Origin: Flavobacterium branchiicola | GTDB taxonomy: Bacteria; Bacteroidota; Bacteroidia; Flavobacteriales; Flavobacteriaceae | DNA: 64,000 nucleotides | Assembly: GCF_018383905.1 (NCBI RefSeq) | Contig: NZ_JAGYWA010000005.1 | Span: 310,001-374,000, forward strand | Reading direction: 5' to 3' | In this document: positions 36,556 through 45,383 of the stretch, piece by piece | Numbering within the stretch: position 1 is the stretch's first letter | How the letters are laid out: every line of letters starts with the position of its first letter | The notes under the pieces: generated by a model | Seen by the model: the letters and a program-made list of their open reading frames with translations, nothing else | What the model was told of the DNA's origin: nothing | Database searches by the model: none | Position numbers and translations under genes: made by a program

Positions 36556-36571
36556 TGTTCCACGTGAAACT
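36556..36571. promoter_or_regulatory. Isolated eighth parS-like site
   Basis: TGTTCCACGTGAAACT, one base from consensus, 100 bp after the mnmG stop and 18 bp before the acetyltransferase start. Confidence 0.9.
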
Positions 36572-36588
36572 ATTTTGAAATTTGTATT

Positions 36589-37053
36589 ATGAAGATTATT
36601 CAAAAAGATAAATTATCTGTAGAAGAAAAAGAAGTTTTACGAGAACTTTGGAATAAGGAATATTCAGTAAAATTGATATATAAAACTACTGAAGATTTTG
36701 ATTTTTATTTAAAGGGACTTTTAAATATAAATCATTATTTGTTGGTTGATGATTCAAATCAGGTCAATGGCTGGATTTATACTTTTTTGAGAGAAGAAGA
36801 AATTTGGTTCGGATTAATTCTGGATCATAAAATTCAAGGCAAAGGGAATGGTTCTGTTTTGCTCAATGAAATAAAAAGTAAAAATACAAGTTTGAATGGT
36901 TGGGTGACCGATCATGAAAATGAGATAAAACAAGACGGAACATTTTATAAATCTCCGATGCAGTTTTATCTTAAAAATGGTTTTGCAATTATTCCGGAAA
37001 TTAGAATTGAAAACGAAAAATTGTCGGCCGTAAAAATAAATTGGAAACAATAA
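36589..37053 (+). CDS. GNAT-family acetyltransferase-like protein
   Basis: A 154-residue protein with the GNAT acetyl-CoA loop GLILDHKIQGKGNGSVLLNEIK (Q/RxxGxG/A pattern as QGKGNG) near residues 80-100 and a C-terminal strand-helix (FYLKNGFAIIPEIRI). Substrate unknown. It starts just after a parS-like site and ends before a strong terminator, so it is a single gene. Confidence 0.8.
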   Translation: MKIIQKDKLSVEEKEVLRELWNKEYSVKLIYKTTEDFDFYLKGLLNINHYLLVDDSNQVNGWIYTFLREEEIWFGLILDHKIQGKGNGSVLLNEIKSKNTSLNGWVTDHENEIKQDGTFYKSPMQFYLKNGFAIIPEIRIENEKLSAVKINWKQ

Positions 37054-37080
37054 AAGAAAAATATAAATATTAAAAACAGA

Positions 37081-37113
37081 AACCCTAAAAGCAATTATTT
37101 TGCTTTTAGGGTT
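37081..37113. terminator. Intrinsic terminator after the GNAT gene
   Basis: AACCCTAAAAGCAA / TTGCTTTTAGGGTT, 14-bp arms with a 5-bp loop. Confidence 0.8.
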
Positions 37114-37150
37114 TGCTATGAAATTAAACCAAAATACCTGTAATTAAAAA

Positions 37151-37999
37151 ATGGACGTTTTAAACAAAAAACATTTTCTGACTGTAAAAGATCATTCAGT
37201 TTCTAAAGAAATTTTTGAATTGTATTATGATGAAAATCTGGATATGCTAATTACATCTCCACAACCGGATTTAGAAAATCTTGGAAGATATTATGAAAGC
37301 GAAGATTATATTTCGCACACAGACAACAAACGTTCATTGTTTGAAAAAGCATATCACTTTGTAAAAAATATTGCTTTAAAAAATAAACTGAATTTGATTA
37401 ATTCAGAACAAACCAAAAAGGGTAAAATTTTAGACATTGGTGCCGGAACAGGAGATTTTTTATTAACAGCAAAAAATAACGGTTGGGAAACTGTTGGAGT
37501 AGAACCAAGCGAACGAGCAAAAAATATCGCCAAGGAAAAAGGAATTTCATTTGTTGAAGAAATCAGTGAACTTGAAAATAATTCTTTCGACGTAATTACG
37601 ATGTGGCACGTTTTGGAACACGTTCCAAATTTAGAATTTCAAATTCAGGAATTGAAGCGTTTATTAAAGCCAACTGGAACATTAATTGTTGCGGTTCCAA
37701 ATTTTAAATCTTTTGATGCAAAACATTACGGAGAATTTTGGGCAGCTTTTGATGTGCCAATTCATTTTTGGCATTTTTCAAAAAAAGCAATTAAATCACT
37801 TTTTGAAAAAGTTGATATGAAACTGGAAAAAGTATTGCCAATGAAATTTGATTCATTTTACGTTAGTTTATTATCTGAAAAATACAAAAGCGGAAAAATG
37901 AATTTCATCAGCGCATTTTTTATCGGTTTAAGATCAAATTTAAAAGCGGCAAGTACAAAAGAGTATTCGTCGCACATTTATGTCCTAAAAAACAAGTAA
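37151..37999 (+). CDS. Class I SAM-dependent methyltransferase
   Basis: A 282-residue protein. After an N-terminal extension with paired short motifs (LYYDENLDMLITSPQP ... YYESEDYISH), the SAM-binding glycine motif KILDIGAGTGDFL lies at about residues 94-106, with FDVITMWHVLEHVPN as motif II/post-II. This matches Methyltransf_23-type enzymes that often act on small molecules or sugars. The substrate is unknown, and it is not in an obvious operon. Confidence 0.85.
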   Translation: MDVLNKKHFLTVKDHSVSKEIFELYYDENLDMLITSPQPDLENLGRYYESEDYISHTDNKRSLFEKAYHFVKNIALKNKLNLINSEQTKKGKILDIGAGTGDFLLTAKNNGWETVGVEPSERAKNIAKEKGISFVEEISELENNSFDVITMWHVLEHVPNLEFQIQELKRLLKPTGTLIVAVPNFKSFDAKHYGEFWAAFDVPIHFWHFSKKAIKSLFEKVDMKLEKVLPMKFDSFYVSLLSEKYKSGKMNFISAFFIGLRSNLKAASTKEYSSHIYVLKNK

Positions 38000-38008
38000 A
38001 ACGCAAAG

Positions 38009-38121
38009 TAAGCGCATTTAAAGCACTTTTTTGTAGTAATTGAGGGTTTGTGTTGTCTTTTTAGAGAAGATTGCTTTAAAAAAGGCTGTGAAAGTCACTT
38101 TTAATAGTGATATTTTATAGT
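38009..38121. repeat. Non-coding direct repeat, copy 1
   Basis: About 112 bp, containing GAGGGTTTGTGTTGTCTTTT and CACTTTTAATAGTG (a small hairpin). It matches copy 2 at 38420-38532 along its whole length with scattered substitutions and one or two indels. Not coding in any frame. Confidence 0.75.
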
Positions 38122-38156
38122 AAAAACACCCTCCATAAATAAAAACAATATTGAAA

Positions 38157-38196
38157 AAACAGTGTGAAATTTCGAAATTTTACGCTGTTTTTTTGT
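38157..38196 (+). terminator. Hairpin with T-run between the two repeat copies
   Basis: AAACAGTGTGAAATTT and AAATTTTACGCTGTTT arms (imperfect) around CG, followed by T7. Likely terminator of the methyltransferase transcript or of an RNA starting in repeat copy 1. Confidence 0.65.
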
Positions 38197-38419
38197 TTTT
38201 AAATTTTAGCTGAAAAAAATTGAAGATAAATTGAAATGCAAATTTTTTAGCATTTTTTAAAACGACGAAATTTTAAATTTTTATCAAATTTTGAAAATTG
38301 CAAAATTAAAAGGGTAAATTATGTTCATTCTTTTTTTTGATCACTTCAAAATTTAAAGTTTCGACCACAAAAAGATTTCGTTGGAGATTTTAATGCTAGA
38401 AAACGGTTAAAACTTAAAA

Positions 38420-38532
38420 TAAGCGTATTTAAAGCAAGTTTTGAGTAGTAACGAGGGTTTGTGTTGTCTTTTTTTAGAAAACCGCTTAAAAAAAAGCTAT
38501 GAAAGCCACTTTTAATAGTGAGATTTTATGGT
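38420..38532. repeat. Non-coding direct repeat, copy 2
   Basis: Second copy of the block at 38009-38121, about 410 bp downstream, same orientation. It lies 62 bp before the -33 element of the ompH-like gene. The 650-bp region around the two copies has no gene. Confidence 0.75.
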
Positions 38533-38593
38533 TTAATTTTAGTCGATAAATAAAACTAATATCATAAAATTTGGGCATTTTTTAAACTTTATG

Positions 38594-38622
38594 TTGGTGC
38601 TATTTATTTTTTTATATTTTTG
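38594..38622 (+). promoter_or_regulatory. Bacteroidota-type promoter of the OmpH-like gene
   Basis: TTG at 38594-38596, 18-bp spacer, TATTTTTG at 38615-38622, fitting TTG-N17-23-TAnnTTTG. About 35 bp precede the start codon. Confidence 0.72.
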
Positions 38623-38656
38623 TCTTCAATACTTAAAAAAATTAGAAATTTAGAAA

Positions 38657-39232
38657 ATGAAAAAAGCATTAGTAATTATCGCACTTTCAATTTCGGTTGT
38701 TTCGTGTAATAAAGCAACAGAAGTTAAGGAAGTAAAAACAGCTTACGTAGATACTTCGGTTTTAATGAAAGAGTACACCGAAGCGAAAGACCTTGAGGCT
38801 AAATACAAAGCTCAGGCTGAGGAAAAAGGAAGACAACTGCAAGCTGAAATTACTCGTTTTAAACAAGACGCTGCTAATTTTCAAAGCCAGGCGCAGGCAA
38901 ATGGTCAGCAATGGGCACAACAAAGAGGTGCTGAGTTACAAAAAAGAGAGCAACAATTAGGATATGCTCAACAAGCTTTATCTCAGCAATTACAACAAGA
39001 AAGTGGTACAGAAATGGATTCTCTTGTAAGTGGAGTTAAAAAATTCATTAAAGAATACGGTAAGAAAAACGGTTACGCTTACATCTACGGAACTGGTGAT
39101 GCTGCAACGATTTTGTACGCAGAAGACAAATTTGATATTACAAAAGATATCATTAAAGCTTTGAATGAAAAATATCAGGCTGCTCCAAAAACAGAAGCTA
39201 AACCAGCTGTAAAAGAGGAAGCTAAAAAATAA
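38657..39232 (+). CDS. OmpH/Skp-family lipoprotein
   Basis: A 191-residue protein with a lipoprotein signal peptide (MKKALVIIALSISVVSC, lipobox VVSC), TAYVDTSVLMKEYTEAKDLEAKYKAQAEE, a long Gln-rich coiled coil, and the closing Skp strand segment (KKNGYAYIYGTGDAATILYAEDKFDITKDII). Skp-type proteins are periplasmic chaperones for outer-membrane proteins. This one would be tethered by its lipid anchor, unlike soluble Skp. Its own consensus promoter and terminator make it a single-gene unit. Confidence 0.88.
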   Translation: MKKALVIIALSISVVSCNKATEVKEVKTAYVDTSVLMKEYTEAKDLEAKYKAQAEEKGRQLQAEITRFKQDAANFQSQAQANGQQWAQQRGAELQKREQQLGYAQQALSQQLQQESGTEMDSLVSGVKKFIKEYGKKNGYAYIYGTGDAATILYAEDKFDITKDIIKALNEKYQAAPKTEAKPAVKEEAKK

Positions 39233-39257
39233 ACTGCCCAAAAAACTAACTATTTTA

Positions 39258-39292
39258 AAAACCTAAATCTCATAAGGATTTAGGTTTTTTCT
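39258..39292 (+). terminator. Intrinsic terminator of the OmpH-like gene
   Basis: AAAACCTAAATC / GATTTAGGTTTT with T-run. Confidence 0.85.
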
Positions 39293-39333
39293 TTTATAAA
39301 AATGCGCTAATTTTAGCATTTAATAAACGCCTA

Positions 39334-41613
39334 ATGCAAAACGTTTCAGAAGCTGCAGCTTACACTTTACAATTCATAAATCAAACGCAAAAATCAATAT
39401 TTCTTACCGGTAAAGCGGGTACAGGAAAGACTACTTTATTGCGCGAAATAATCGCTACAACCCATAAAAGTACTGTTGTAGTAGCTCCAACGGGTATTGC
39501 GGCGTTAAATGCAGGAGGAGTTACGATTCATTCTATGTTTCAGTTGCCATTTTCGGCTTTTATTCCAACCTATCAGGAAAGTTCTCAGTTTACCGAAACC
39601 GTAAAATTTGAGAATAAAGAATCACTTCGCAGGCATTTTAAAATGAATAATGTAAAGCGAAATGTGATTCGAAGTATGGAATTACTGATTATTGATGAAG
39701 TCAGTATGCTTCGCGCTGATTTACTGGATGCTATAGATTTTATGATGCAGACTGTTCGTAGAAGCACCCAGCCTTTCGGTGGCGTTCAGGTACTTTTTAT
39801 TGGAGATTTACTGCAATTACCACCGGTAATTCGGGATGAAGAATGGCGAACTTTGCGTAATTATTACAAAGGGAAATTCTTTTTTCATTCGCATGTAATG
39901 CAGCAGAATCCGCCTTTGTATATTGAATTATCTAAAATTTATCGTCAGAGCGATGATGTTTTTATATCTGTTTTAAACAATCTTCGTAACAACCAGATTA
40001 CCAAAGAAGATGTTCAGGTTTTAAATCAATATGTAAAACCGGATTTTGATTTAAAACTGAATCCCGGATTTATAACGTTGACAACACATAATGCAAAAGC
40101 AGATGCAATCAACGAACAAGCAATCAATGATTTATCAGGAAATGAATATGCTTTTCAGCCTTTTGTTGTTGGTGATTTTCCAGAGAAAATTTTTCCTGTT
40201 GAAGAAAATCTAAAACTTAAAGTTGGTGCGCAGGTCATGTTTGTAAAGAACGATCTCTCTTTTGAAAAGCGTTATTTTAACGGAAAAATGGGGGTTATAA
40301 AATCACTTTCGCCCGAAGAAATTTTTGTTCATTTTCCGGAAGAGAACAAAACAATCGAAGTAGAAAAGTACGAATGGAAAAACATTCGCTACAAGGTAAA
40401 TGAACAGACAAAAGAGATAGAAGAAGAAGTTTTAGGAACATTTGCACATTATCCGCTCAAGCTCGCGTGGGCAATAACGGTTCATAAAAGTCAGGGTTTA
40501 ACTTTTGAGAAAGCTGCGCTCGATGTATCGCAAGTTTTTCTGCCCGGACAGGCATATGTTGCACTTTCACGTTTAACGTCCTTAAACGGGCTTATTTTGC
40601 TTTCTCCGATACAAATGAACGGACTTTCGAACGATCAGGATGTAATGGATTATGCTTTGAATAAAGCCACCGAAGAAGTTTTGAAAAATTCGCTGCATTT
40701 TGAAACCAAGAATTTTATTCATAACTATTTGGTTAACAGTTTTAACTGGACAGATCTTGCGCAAGAATGGCGCAATCATCGTTTTAGTTATAATGAAAAT
40801 GCAACTGGTTCAGAAAAAGGTAAACATGCGGTCTGGGCTCACAAGCGACTGGAGATTATTGACGGACTTGTAGATCCGTCGCAAAAATTCATTCAACAGC
40901 TTAATAAAATCTTTAGTAAAGAGGCTGTTGATTTATATTTTGTTCAGGAAAGAGTAGAGGCAGCCTATGATTATTTCTTCAAGCCAATGGATAAACTGGT
41001 TTCGGATCTTTTGAGTAAAATGGCTGAAATTCAGAAATTTAAAAAAGTTAAAGAGTTTTACGAAGAACTGACATTTTTGGATGATATACAAACTAAAGCA
41101 GTTTTGCGTCTGATGAAAGCAAAACTGCTGATTGAAATTGTGGTTTCACATGAAACAATCTGCAAAGAAAAATTAACGTCTCCGGCCATCAAGAATTATA
41201 AAACTGATAAAGTTTCAAAAATTCGCGAAGAGCATAAAATGACCAATACAGACATTTTTCAGGTTGATGAACCCGTAACACGGTATACAGCTAAAAAAGT
41301 TGATAAAACAGCTCAAAAAGGCCCAAAAAAGACGACTGTAGAAGAGACGCACGATCTCTGGTTAGAAAAAAATTCTGTTGAGGATATTGCACGCATCAGA
41401 AAACTGACGGTACAAACTGTAGAAATGCATTTGATAAAACTTATTCAGGCTAGAAAAGTAGATATTGCAGAGGTGCTTCCAGATGACAAAATTCTGGCGC
41501 TTCGTGATGCTTTCGAGTTTTATCAGGAGGAATCTCTAAACGGATTAAAAGAAAAACATGGAGATGAATTTACCTGGGATGAACTTAAAATGTTCAAGGC
41601 CAGTATAAATTAG
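39334..41613 (+). CDS. Pif1/RecD2-like helicase with C-terminal helix-turn-helix
   Basis: A 759-residue SF1B-type helicase. Walker A GKAGTGKTTLL near residues 26-36, VVVAPTGIAALNAGG, Walker B LLIIDEVSMLRADLLD, GDLLQLPPV (motif III), and WAITVHKSQGLTFEKA with AYVALSRLTSLNGL (motifs V and VI). After residue 560 comes a helical region and a tail (TTVEETHDLWLEKNSVEDIARIRKLTVQTVEMHLIKLI) like the HTH_40 domain found at the end of RecQ helicases. A role in unwinding G-quadruplex or recombination intermediates is plausible from the family. Confidence 0.9.
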   Translation: MQNVSEAAAYTLQFINQTQKSIFLTGKAGTGKTTLLREIIATTHKSTVVVAPTGIAALNAGGVTIHSMFQLPFSAFIPTYQESSQFTETVKFENKESLRRHFKMNNVKRNVIRSMELLIIDEVSMLRADLLDAIDFMMQTVRRSTQPFGGVQVLFIGDLLQLPPVIRDEEWRTLRNYYKGKFFFHSHVMQQNPPLYIELSKIYRQSDDVFISVLNNLRNNQITKEDVQVLNQYVKPDFDLKLNPGFITLTTHNAKADAINEQAINDLSGNEYAFQPFVVGDFPEKIFPVEENLKLKVGAQVMFVKNDLSFEKRYFNGKMGVIKSLSPEEIFVHFPEENKTIEVEKYEWKNIRYKVNEQTKEIEEEVLGTFAHYPLKLAWAITVHKSQGLTFEKAALDVSQVFLPGQAYVALSRLTSLNGLILLSPIQMNGLSNDQDVMDYALNKATEEVLKNSLHFETKNFIHNYLVNSFNWTDLAQEWRNHRFSYNENATGSEKGKHAVWAHKRLEIIDGLVDPSQKFIQQLNKIFSKEAVDLYFVQERVEAAYDYFFKPMDKLVSDLLSKMAEIQKFKKVKEFYEELTFLDDIQTKAVLRLMKAKLLIEIVVSHETICKEKLTSPAIKNYKTDKVSKIREEHKMTNTDIFQVDEPVTRYTAKKVDKTAQKGPKKTTVEETHDLWLEKNSVEDIARIRKLTVQTVEMHLIKLIQARKVDIAEVLPDDKILALRDAFEFYQEESLNGLKEKHGDEFTWDELKMFKASIN

Positions 41614-41685
41614 TTTTTCAGATTTTGTAACTTAGTGTTTTCATTTTCAATATACTATAAAAACATTATGTAAAATAGAAATTTT

Positions 41686-42444
41686 ATGAGAAAGCTAATT
41701 TATTCCCTGTTTGTTGTTTTTTGTTTCAGCAATAGTTTTTGTCAGGACTTGAAACCGGAGTACAAAACGATCATCGAAACTTTTATTAATACTATTAAAA
41801 CGGATAACAAAGAAGCACTCGGTGAGATGGTTTCTTATCCGCTCAAAAGAGAATATCCAATTCCCGATATTAATGATAAGGCAGATTTTATAAAACGATA
41901 TTCTGAGGTATTTGACACTACATTAAAAAATGAAATTGTAAAATCTGATCCTTTAAAAAACTGGTCAGATATGGGGTGGCGCGGCTTAATGCTTAATCAG
42001 GGTGATATTTGGCTGGATATTGATGGAAAACTGATCGCAGTAAATTATCAGTCAAAATTTGAAAATGATCTTAAGAGCAAACTCAATGCCGATCAGAAGA
42101 AAAAGTTGGACCCAAGTATTGCCTTTTTTCAAAGTCCAATTTGTGTGTTAGAAACGTCCAAATTTAAAATCAGAATTGATAATTTGGGGAACAATAATTA
42201 CCGTTATGCATCCTGGTCGATTAAAAAGGAAATGACTGAAAAGCCTGATTTAGTGATAAATGGTGGTGAACTTGTGGTCGAAGGGTCTGGCGGAAATCAT
42301 CAGTATGAATTTAAAAAAGATAATTACTTGTACGAATGCGCGATCATCGTTTTAGGCGAAAAGAATTCTCCATCTGCAAGGTTAGTTATTTATCAATCCA
42401 AGAAAGTAATTCTTTCACAAGATGCGAAAATTGTTTCACGATAA
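41686..42444 (+). CDS. Secreted protein of unknown function
   Basis: A 252-residue protein with a signal peptide (MRKLIYSLFVVFCFSNSFCQ). The mature part begins with a helical stretch resembling NTF2/SnoaL-like domains (YKTIIETFINTIKTDNKEALGEMVSYPL, then KADFIKRYSEVFD), followed by a beta-rich half. I do not recognise a named family. It follows the helicase gene by 72 bp and ends at a terminator shared with the convergent gene. Confidence 0.6.
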   Translation: MRKLIYSLFVVFCFSNSFCQDLKPEYKTIIETFINTIKTDNKEALGEMVSYPLKREYPIPDINDKADFIKRYSEVFDTTLKNEIVKSDPLKNWSDMGWRGLMLNQGDIWLDIDGKLIAVNYQSKFENDLKSKLNADQKKKLDPSIAFFQSPICVLETSKFKIRIDNLGNNNYRYASWSIKKEMTEKPDLVINGGELVVEGSGGNHQYEFKKDNYLYECAIIVLGEKNSPSARLVIYQSKKVILSQDAKIVSR

Positions 42445-42448
42445 ACAA

Positions 42449-42476
42449 AAAAACCTATTCAGATGAATAGGTTTTT
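42449..42476. terminator. Bidirectional terminator
   Basis: AAAAACCTATTCA / TGAATAGGTTTTT, between the convergent genes ending at 42444 and 42482. Confidence 0.88.
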
Positions 42477-42481
42477 TGTTA

Positions 42482-42928
42482 TTATGATTGTCTACTTATC
42501 TTTTCGAGTTTCTTCTGCTGGTCAATTTTTTTAAGTTTAAGTTTCTGAATTTCAAGTTCGTTTTCTTTTAACTTTATTTGTTGTTTCTGGGCATCTTCGA
42601 CAGAAAGTGTACTGGTGGTAATTCTGTTTGAAACCTTTTGATTCTGAGCTTCTAATTTTTCAATTTTTTTGCTCGTTTTTTCAATATCTTTTTGAGCGCT
42701 TTTTAAATCCTTTTGATATTTTTCTGTTTTGTTTTGCTCTTTTTTAAGCCTTTTTTGTTCATCTTCGAGTTTTTTAAGATAATCCTGTGATGATTTCATG
42801 CTTTCAGTATCAGATTTTGATAAAGCGATTTGCTGAGCCCGCTCTGGAGTCATTGCTTGTTGAGAGAATGTAAAATTTGAGACTAAAATTAGTACTAAAG
42901 TGAAAAGTAATTTTGCTATGCATTTCAT
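42482..42928 (-). CDS. Secreted coiled-coil protein of unknown function
   Basis: A 148-residue protein: signal peptide (MKCIAKLLFTLVLILVSNF, cleavage near FSQ), then an almost continuous Lys/Glu/Gln coiled coil (LEDEQKRLKKEQNKTEKYQKDLKSAQKDIEKTSKKIEKL). Composition alone gives no function. A terminator of nearly the same sequence stands on both sides of the gene. Confidence 0.6.
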   Translation of the reverse strand: MKCIAKLLFTLVLILVSNFTFSQQAMTPERAQQIALSKSDTESMKSSQDYLKKLEDEQKRLKKEQNKTEKYQKDLKSAQKDIEKTSKKIEKLEAQNQKVSNRITTSTLSVEDAQKQQIKLKENELEIQKLKLKKIDQQKKLEKISRQS

Positions 42929-43021
42929 TGTTTTGTTCTTTAAAGATTTAGAACAAAAATAGATATGGGTTTATAAAACAAGGGTTGGATTAGGTTTTTT
43001 TAAGGACAGAATAAGTCACAA

Positions 43022-43050
43022 AAAAACCTATTCTTTACGAATAGGTTTTT
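43022..43050. terminator. Terminator downstream of the SPOR protein gene
   Basis: AAAAACCTATTC / GAATAGGTTTTT with 5-bp loop; the stem sequence is almost the same as at 42449-42476. T/A runs on both sides. Confidence 0.85.
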
Positions 43051-43056
43051 TGTTTT

Positions 43057-44022
43057 TTATAAATTTTCTACAAGAATCCAGGCTTCTGGATTTTCGCCTC
43101 TCTGTATTTCTTTTTGTGCTTTTTCAGCTTCAGACATTGTTGCATAACTTCCGTATAACACCGGAAATAATCCATGTTTGTTTTCAGGCAGCATTCGGGC
43201 TTCATAACCATCTTTTATCAATTGGTTATAAGCTTTTCTTGCATTTTGTTCGCTTCTGTATGCACCAGCCATAATGTGATAGGACATTACTTTAGTTTCT
43301 GCAACGGCTACTTTCGCTGAATCAACTGATAAAGTTACAGCCGGCAAAGGATTCTGAATAAAGAAAGTGGCTTCCTGAATTTTGTTTTGTACTTTTTTCT
43401 GAACAGCACTTTCAACAATTAAAGTTTTAGTGTTAATTTGATTTTGGTATAATGGATAACCAATGCTTCCTGTAATTCCAAGACCAAGAATAAAAATTGC
43501 AGCGTATTTTAAGAAAGAATTTGACGATTTTCCTTCTTCATCGCCATACAAATCGATTGGTTCTCTTTCTGAAATTGCTTCGATTGTTTTCTCGAAAATT
43601 TCCTTTTTAAGCATCGGAGAAACAAACGGACTTAACCCGAACGAAGTTGCTAAATAATTGATTTGATCGTTAGGAGTGAATATGATATTTTTCTCCGAAT
43701 TAAAACGAATTTCACCAATTCCCTTTAGAAAAATAGTACCGTTTTCTTCCAGAGTTTTCTTCCAGTTAGCCACTTCAAAAGCAATAGCACTTACAGCAAA
43801 ACCATAAGAAGTTTTTTCTGCATTTGCGATATGGTTAGCCAACAAGCCATCATTATTTTTTAAATGACTGTTGAAAGAAATCATTTTTTTCGGTGGAAAA
43901 AAAGAATTGGTGCTTTCATTCAGCTGTGCCGACTGAATTTCTGTTAAGAATGCTCCAAATCCTGGAACCGTTACACACTGATAACGATACAATAACTGTC
44001 CGATGTAGGTTTCAATTTTCAT
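43057..44022 (-). CDS. HU-CCDC81 and SPOR domain-containing membrane protein
   Basis: A 321-residue protein. Residues 1-135 resemble the bacterial CCDC81-like HU domain pair (MKIETYIGQLLYRYQCVTVPGFGAF ... FGLSPFVSPML); one membrane helix lies near residues 172-190 (YAAIFILGLGITGSIGYPLY); residues 240-320 form a SPOR domain (YHIMAGAYRSEQNARKAYNQLIKDGYEARMLP). SPOR domains bind denuded peptidoglycan at division sites. The topology puts the HU-like part in the cytoplasm and SPOR in the periplasm, so it may link DNA or protein partners to the wall. Confidence 0.88.
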   Translation of the reverse strand: MKIETYIGQLLYRYQCVTVPGFGAFLTEIQSAQLNESTNSFFPPKKMISFNSHLKNNDGLLANHIANAEKTSYGFAVSAIAFEVANWKKTLEENGTIFLKGIGEIRFNSEKNIIFTPNDQINYLATSFGLSPFVSPMLKKEIFEKTIEAISEREPIDLYGDEEGKSSNSFLKYAAIFILGLGITGSIGYPLYQNQINTKTLIVESAVQKKVQNKIQEATFFIQNPLPAVTLSVDSAKVAVAETKVMSYHIMAGAYRSEQNARKAYNQLIKDGYEARMLPENKHGLFPVLYGSYATMSEAEKAQKEIQRGENPEAWILVENL

Positions 44023-44260
44023 AGTAACAAAGTTAGCTAATGAATATAGTTATCAAAATTTTATTCACAATTTTTATTAACAATTGATCTTTTTTTATAT
44101 ACAATTAGTTTCCAGAAGTTTAGTATTTATGTTATTAGTTTTTCAAGATTAATGGCTACTAAATATTATCTATTTATTAAGAAATTACTTTATTTTTAGC
44201 ATATTTGCAGTTCTGAAATAAAACTTTTTTCTATTCTATTTTACATAATATTTTAAGCCA

Positions 44261-45361
44261 ATGTCAGATCAGGAATTATACTATTTATTAGCACTACTAA
44301 AAGTGGATGGAGTCGGGGATATTATGGCCAAAAAGTTATTAACTCAATGCGGAACTGCTGAGGCGGTTTTTAAAGCAAAATCAAATCAAATTGCTGCTAT
44401 AGATGGAGTTGGTACTGTTTTATTAAAGAATTTAAAAGATAAAACGATTTTTGAGAAGGCAAGTCTTGAATTAGAATTTATTAAAGCTGATGGATTAAAA
44501 GTCTCTTTTTTTCAGGATCAGAATTATCCGGATCGTCTTAAACATTGCATAGATTCGCCTGTTTTGCTTTTTTCATCGGGAAATATCGATTTGAAAAATA
44601 GAAAGATTATTAGTATAGTAGGCACACGACAAATAACATCTTATGGAACTGAGTTTTGTCGAAAATTTATTGAAGATCTCGCGCCCCTTGATCCGGTTAT
44701 TGTTAGTGGATTTGCTTATGGAGTTGATATTGTGGCACATCAGTTGGCAATAGAAAATAATTTGCAAACTATTGGTGTTCTGGCACATGGACTAAATCAG
44801 ATTTATCCCAAAACGCACAAAAAATATGTAGCAAAAATGGAAGAAAACGGCGGTTTTATTACCGAGTTTTGGAGTTCTTCAAATCCGGATAAGGAAAATT
44901 TTGTTCGAAGAAACCGCATTGTAGCGGGAATGAGTGAGGCAACTATTGTAATCGAATCTGCAGATAAAGGAGGATCACTTATTACCGCAAATTTGGCCAA
45001 TGATTATAATCGGGATGTATTTGCCGTTCCTGGCCGCGTTACAGATCGCTACAGTCAGGGTTGTAATGACTTGATTAAAACACAAAAAGCAAGTGCCTTA
45101 ACAAGCGCCGCAGATCTTATTTATGTTTTAAACTGGGATATTAATAATAAGCCGAAACCTATTCAGAGACAACTCTTTATCGAGCTTGAAGCTGATGAAC
45201 AAAAGATTTATGATTTTCTGCTAAAAAACGGAAAAGAGATGATGGATATCATTGCACTTGAATGTGATTTGCCCATTTTTAGAATTTCGGGAACCCTTGT
45301 AAATATGGAGCTTAAAGGAGTTATACGTCCATTGCCCGGTAAAATATTTGAAGCTGTTTAA
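44261..45361 (+). CDS. dprA: DNA-processing protein DprA
   Basis: A 366-residue DprA/Smf: N-terminal helix-hairpin-helix-like region (LLALLKVDGVGDIMAKKLL), the Rossmann-like core (RKIISIVGTRQITSYGTEFCRKF ... VSGFAYGVDIVAHQLAI ... ENFVRRNRIVAGMSEATIVIES), and a C-terminal winged helix (EQKIYDFLLKNGKEMMDIIALECDLP). DprA loads RecA on incoming single-stranded DNA in transformation. It is a single gene here; no other competence gene is adjacent. Confidence 0.95.
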   Translation: MSDQELYYLLALLKVDGVGDIMAKKLLTQCGTAEAVFKAKSNQIAAIDGVGTVLLKNLKDKTIFEKASLELEFIKADGLKVSFFQDQNYPDRLKHCIDSPVLLFSSGNIDLKNRKIISIVGTRQITSYGTEFCRKFIEDLAPLDPVIVSGFAYGVDIVAHQLAIENNLQTIGVLAHGLNQIYPKTHKKYVAKMEENGGFITEFWSSSNPDKENFVRRNRIVAGMSEATIVIESADKGGSLITANLANDYNRDVFAVPGRVTDRYSQGCNDLIKTQKASALTSAADLIYVLNWDINNKPKPIQRQLFIELEADEQKIYDFLLKNGKEMMDIIALECDLPIFRISGTLVNMELKGVIRPLPGKIFEAV

Positions 45362-45383
45362 TTAAAATAAATGACCAGTAATT

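Noticed and set aside
41142-41157. parS-like GGTTTCACATGAAAC inside the helicase gene
   Set aside because: The core is CACATG rather than CACGTG and the site lies alone within coding sequence, so it is probably chance.
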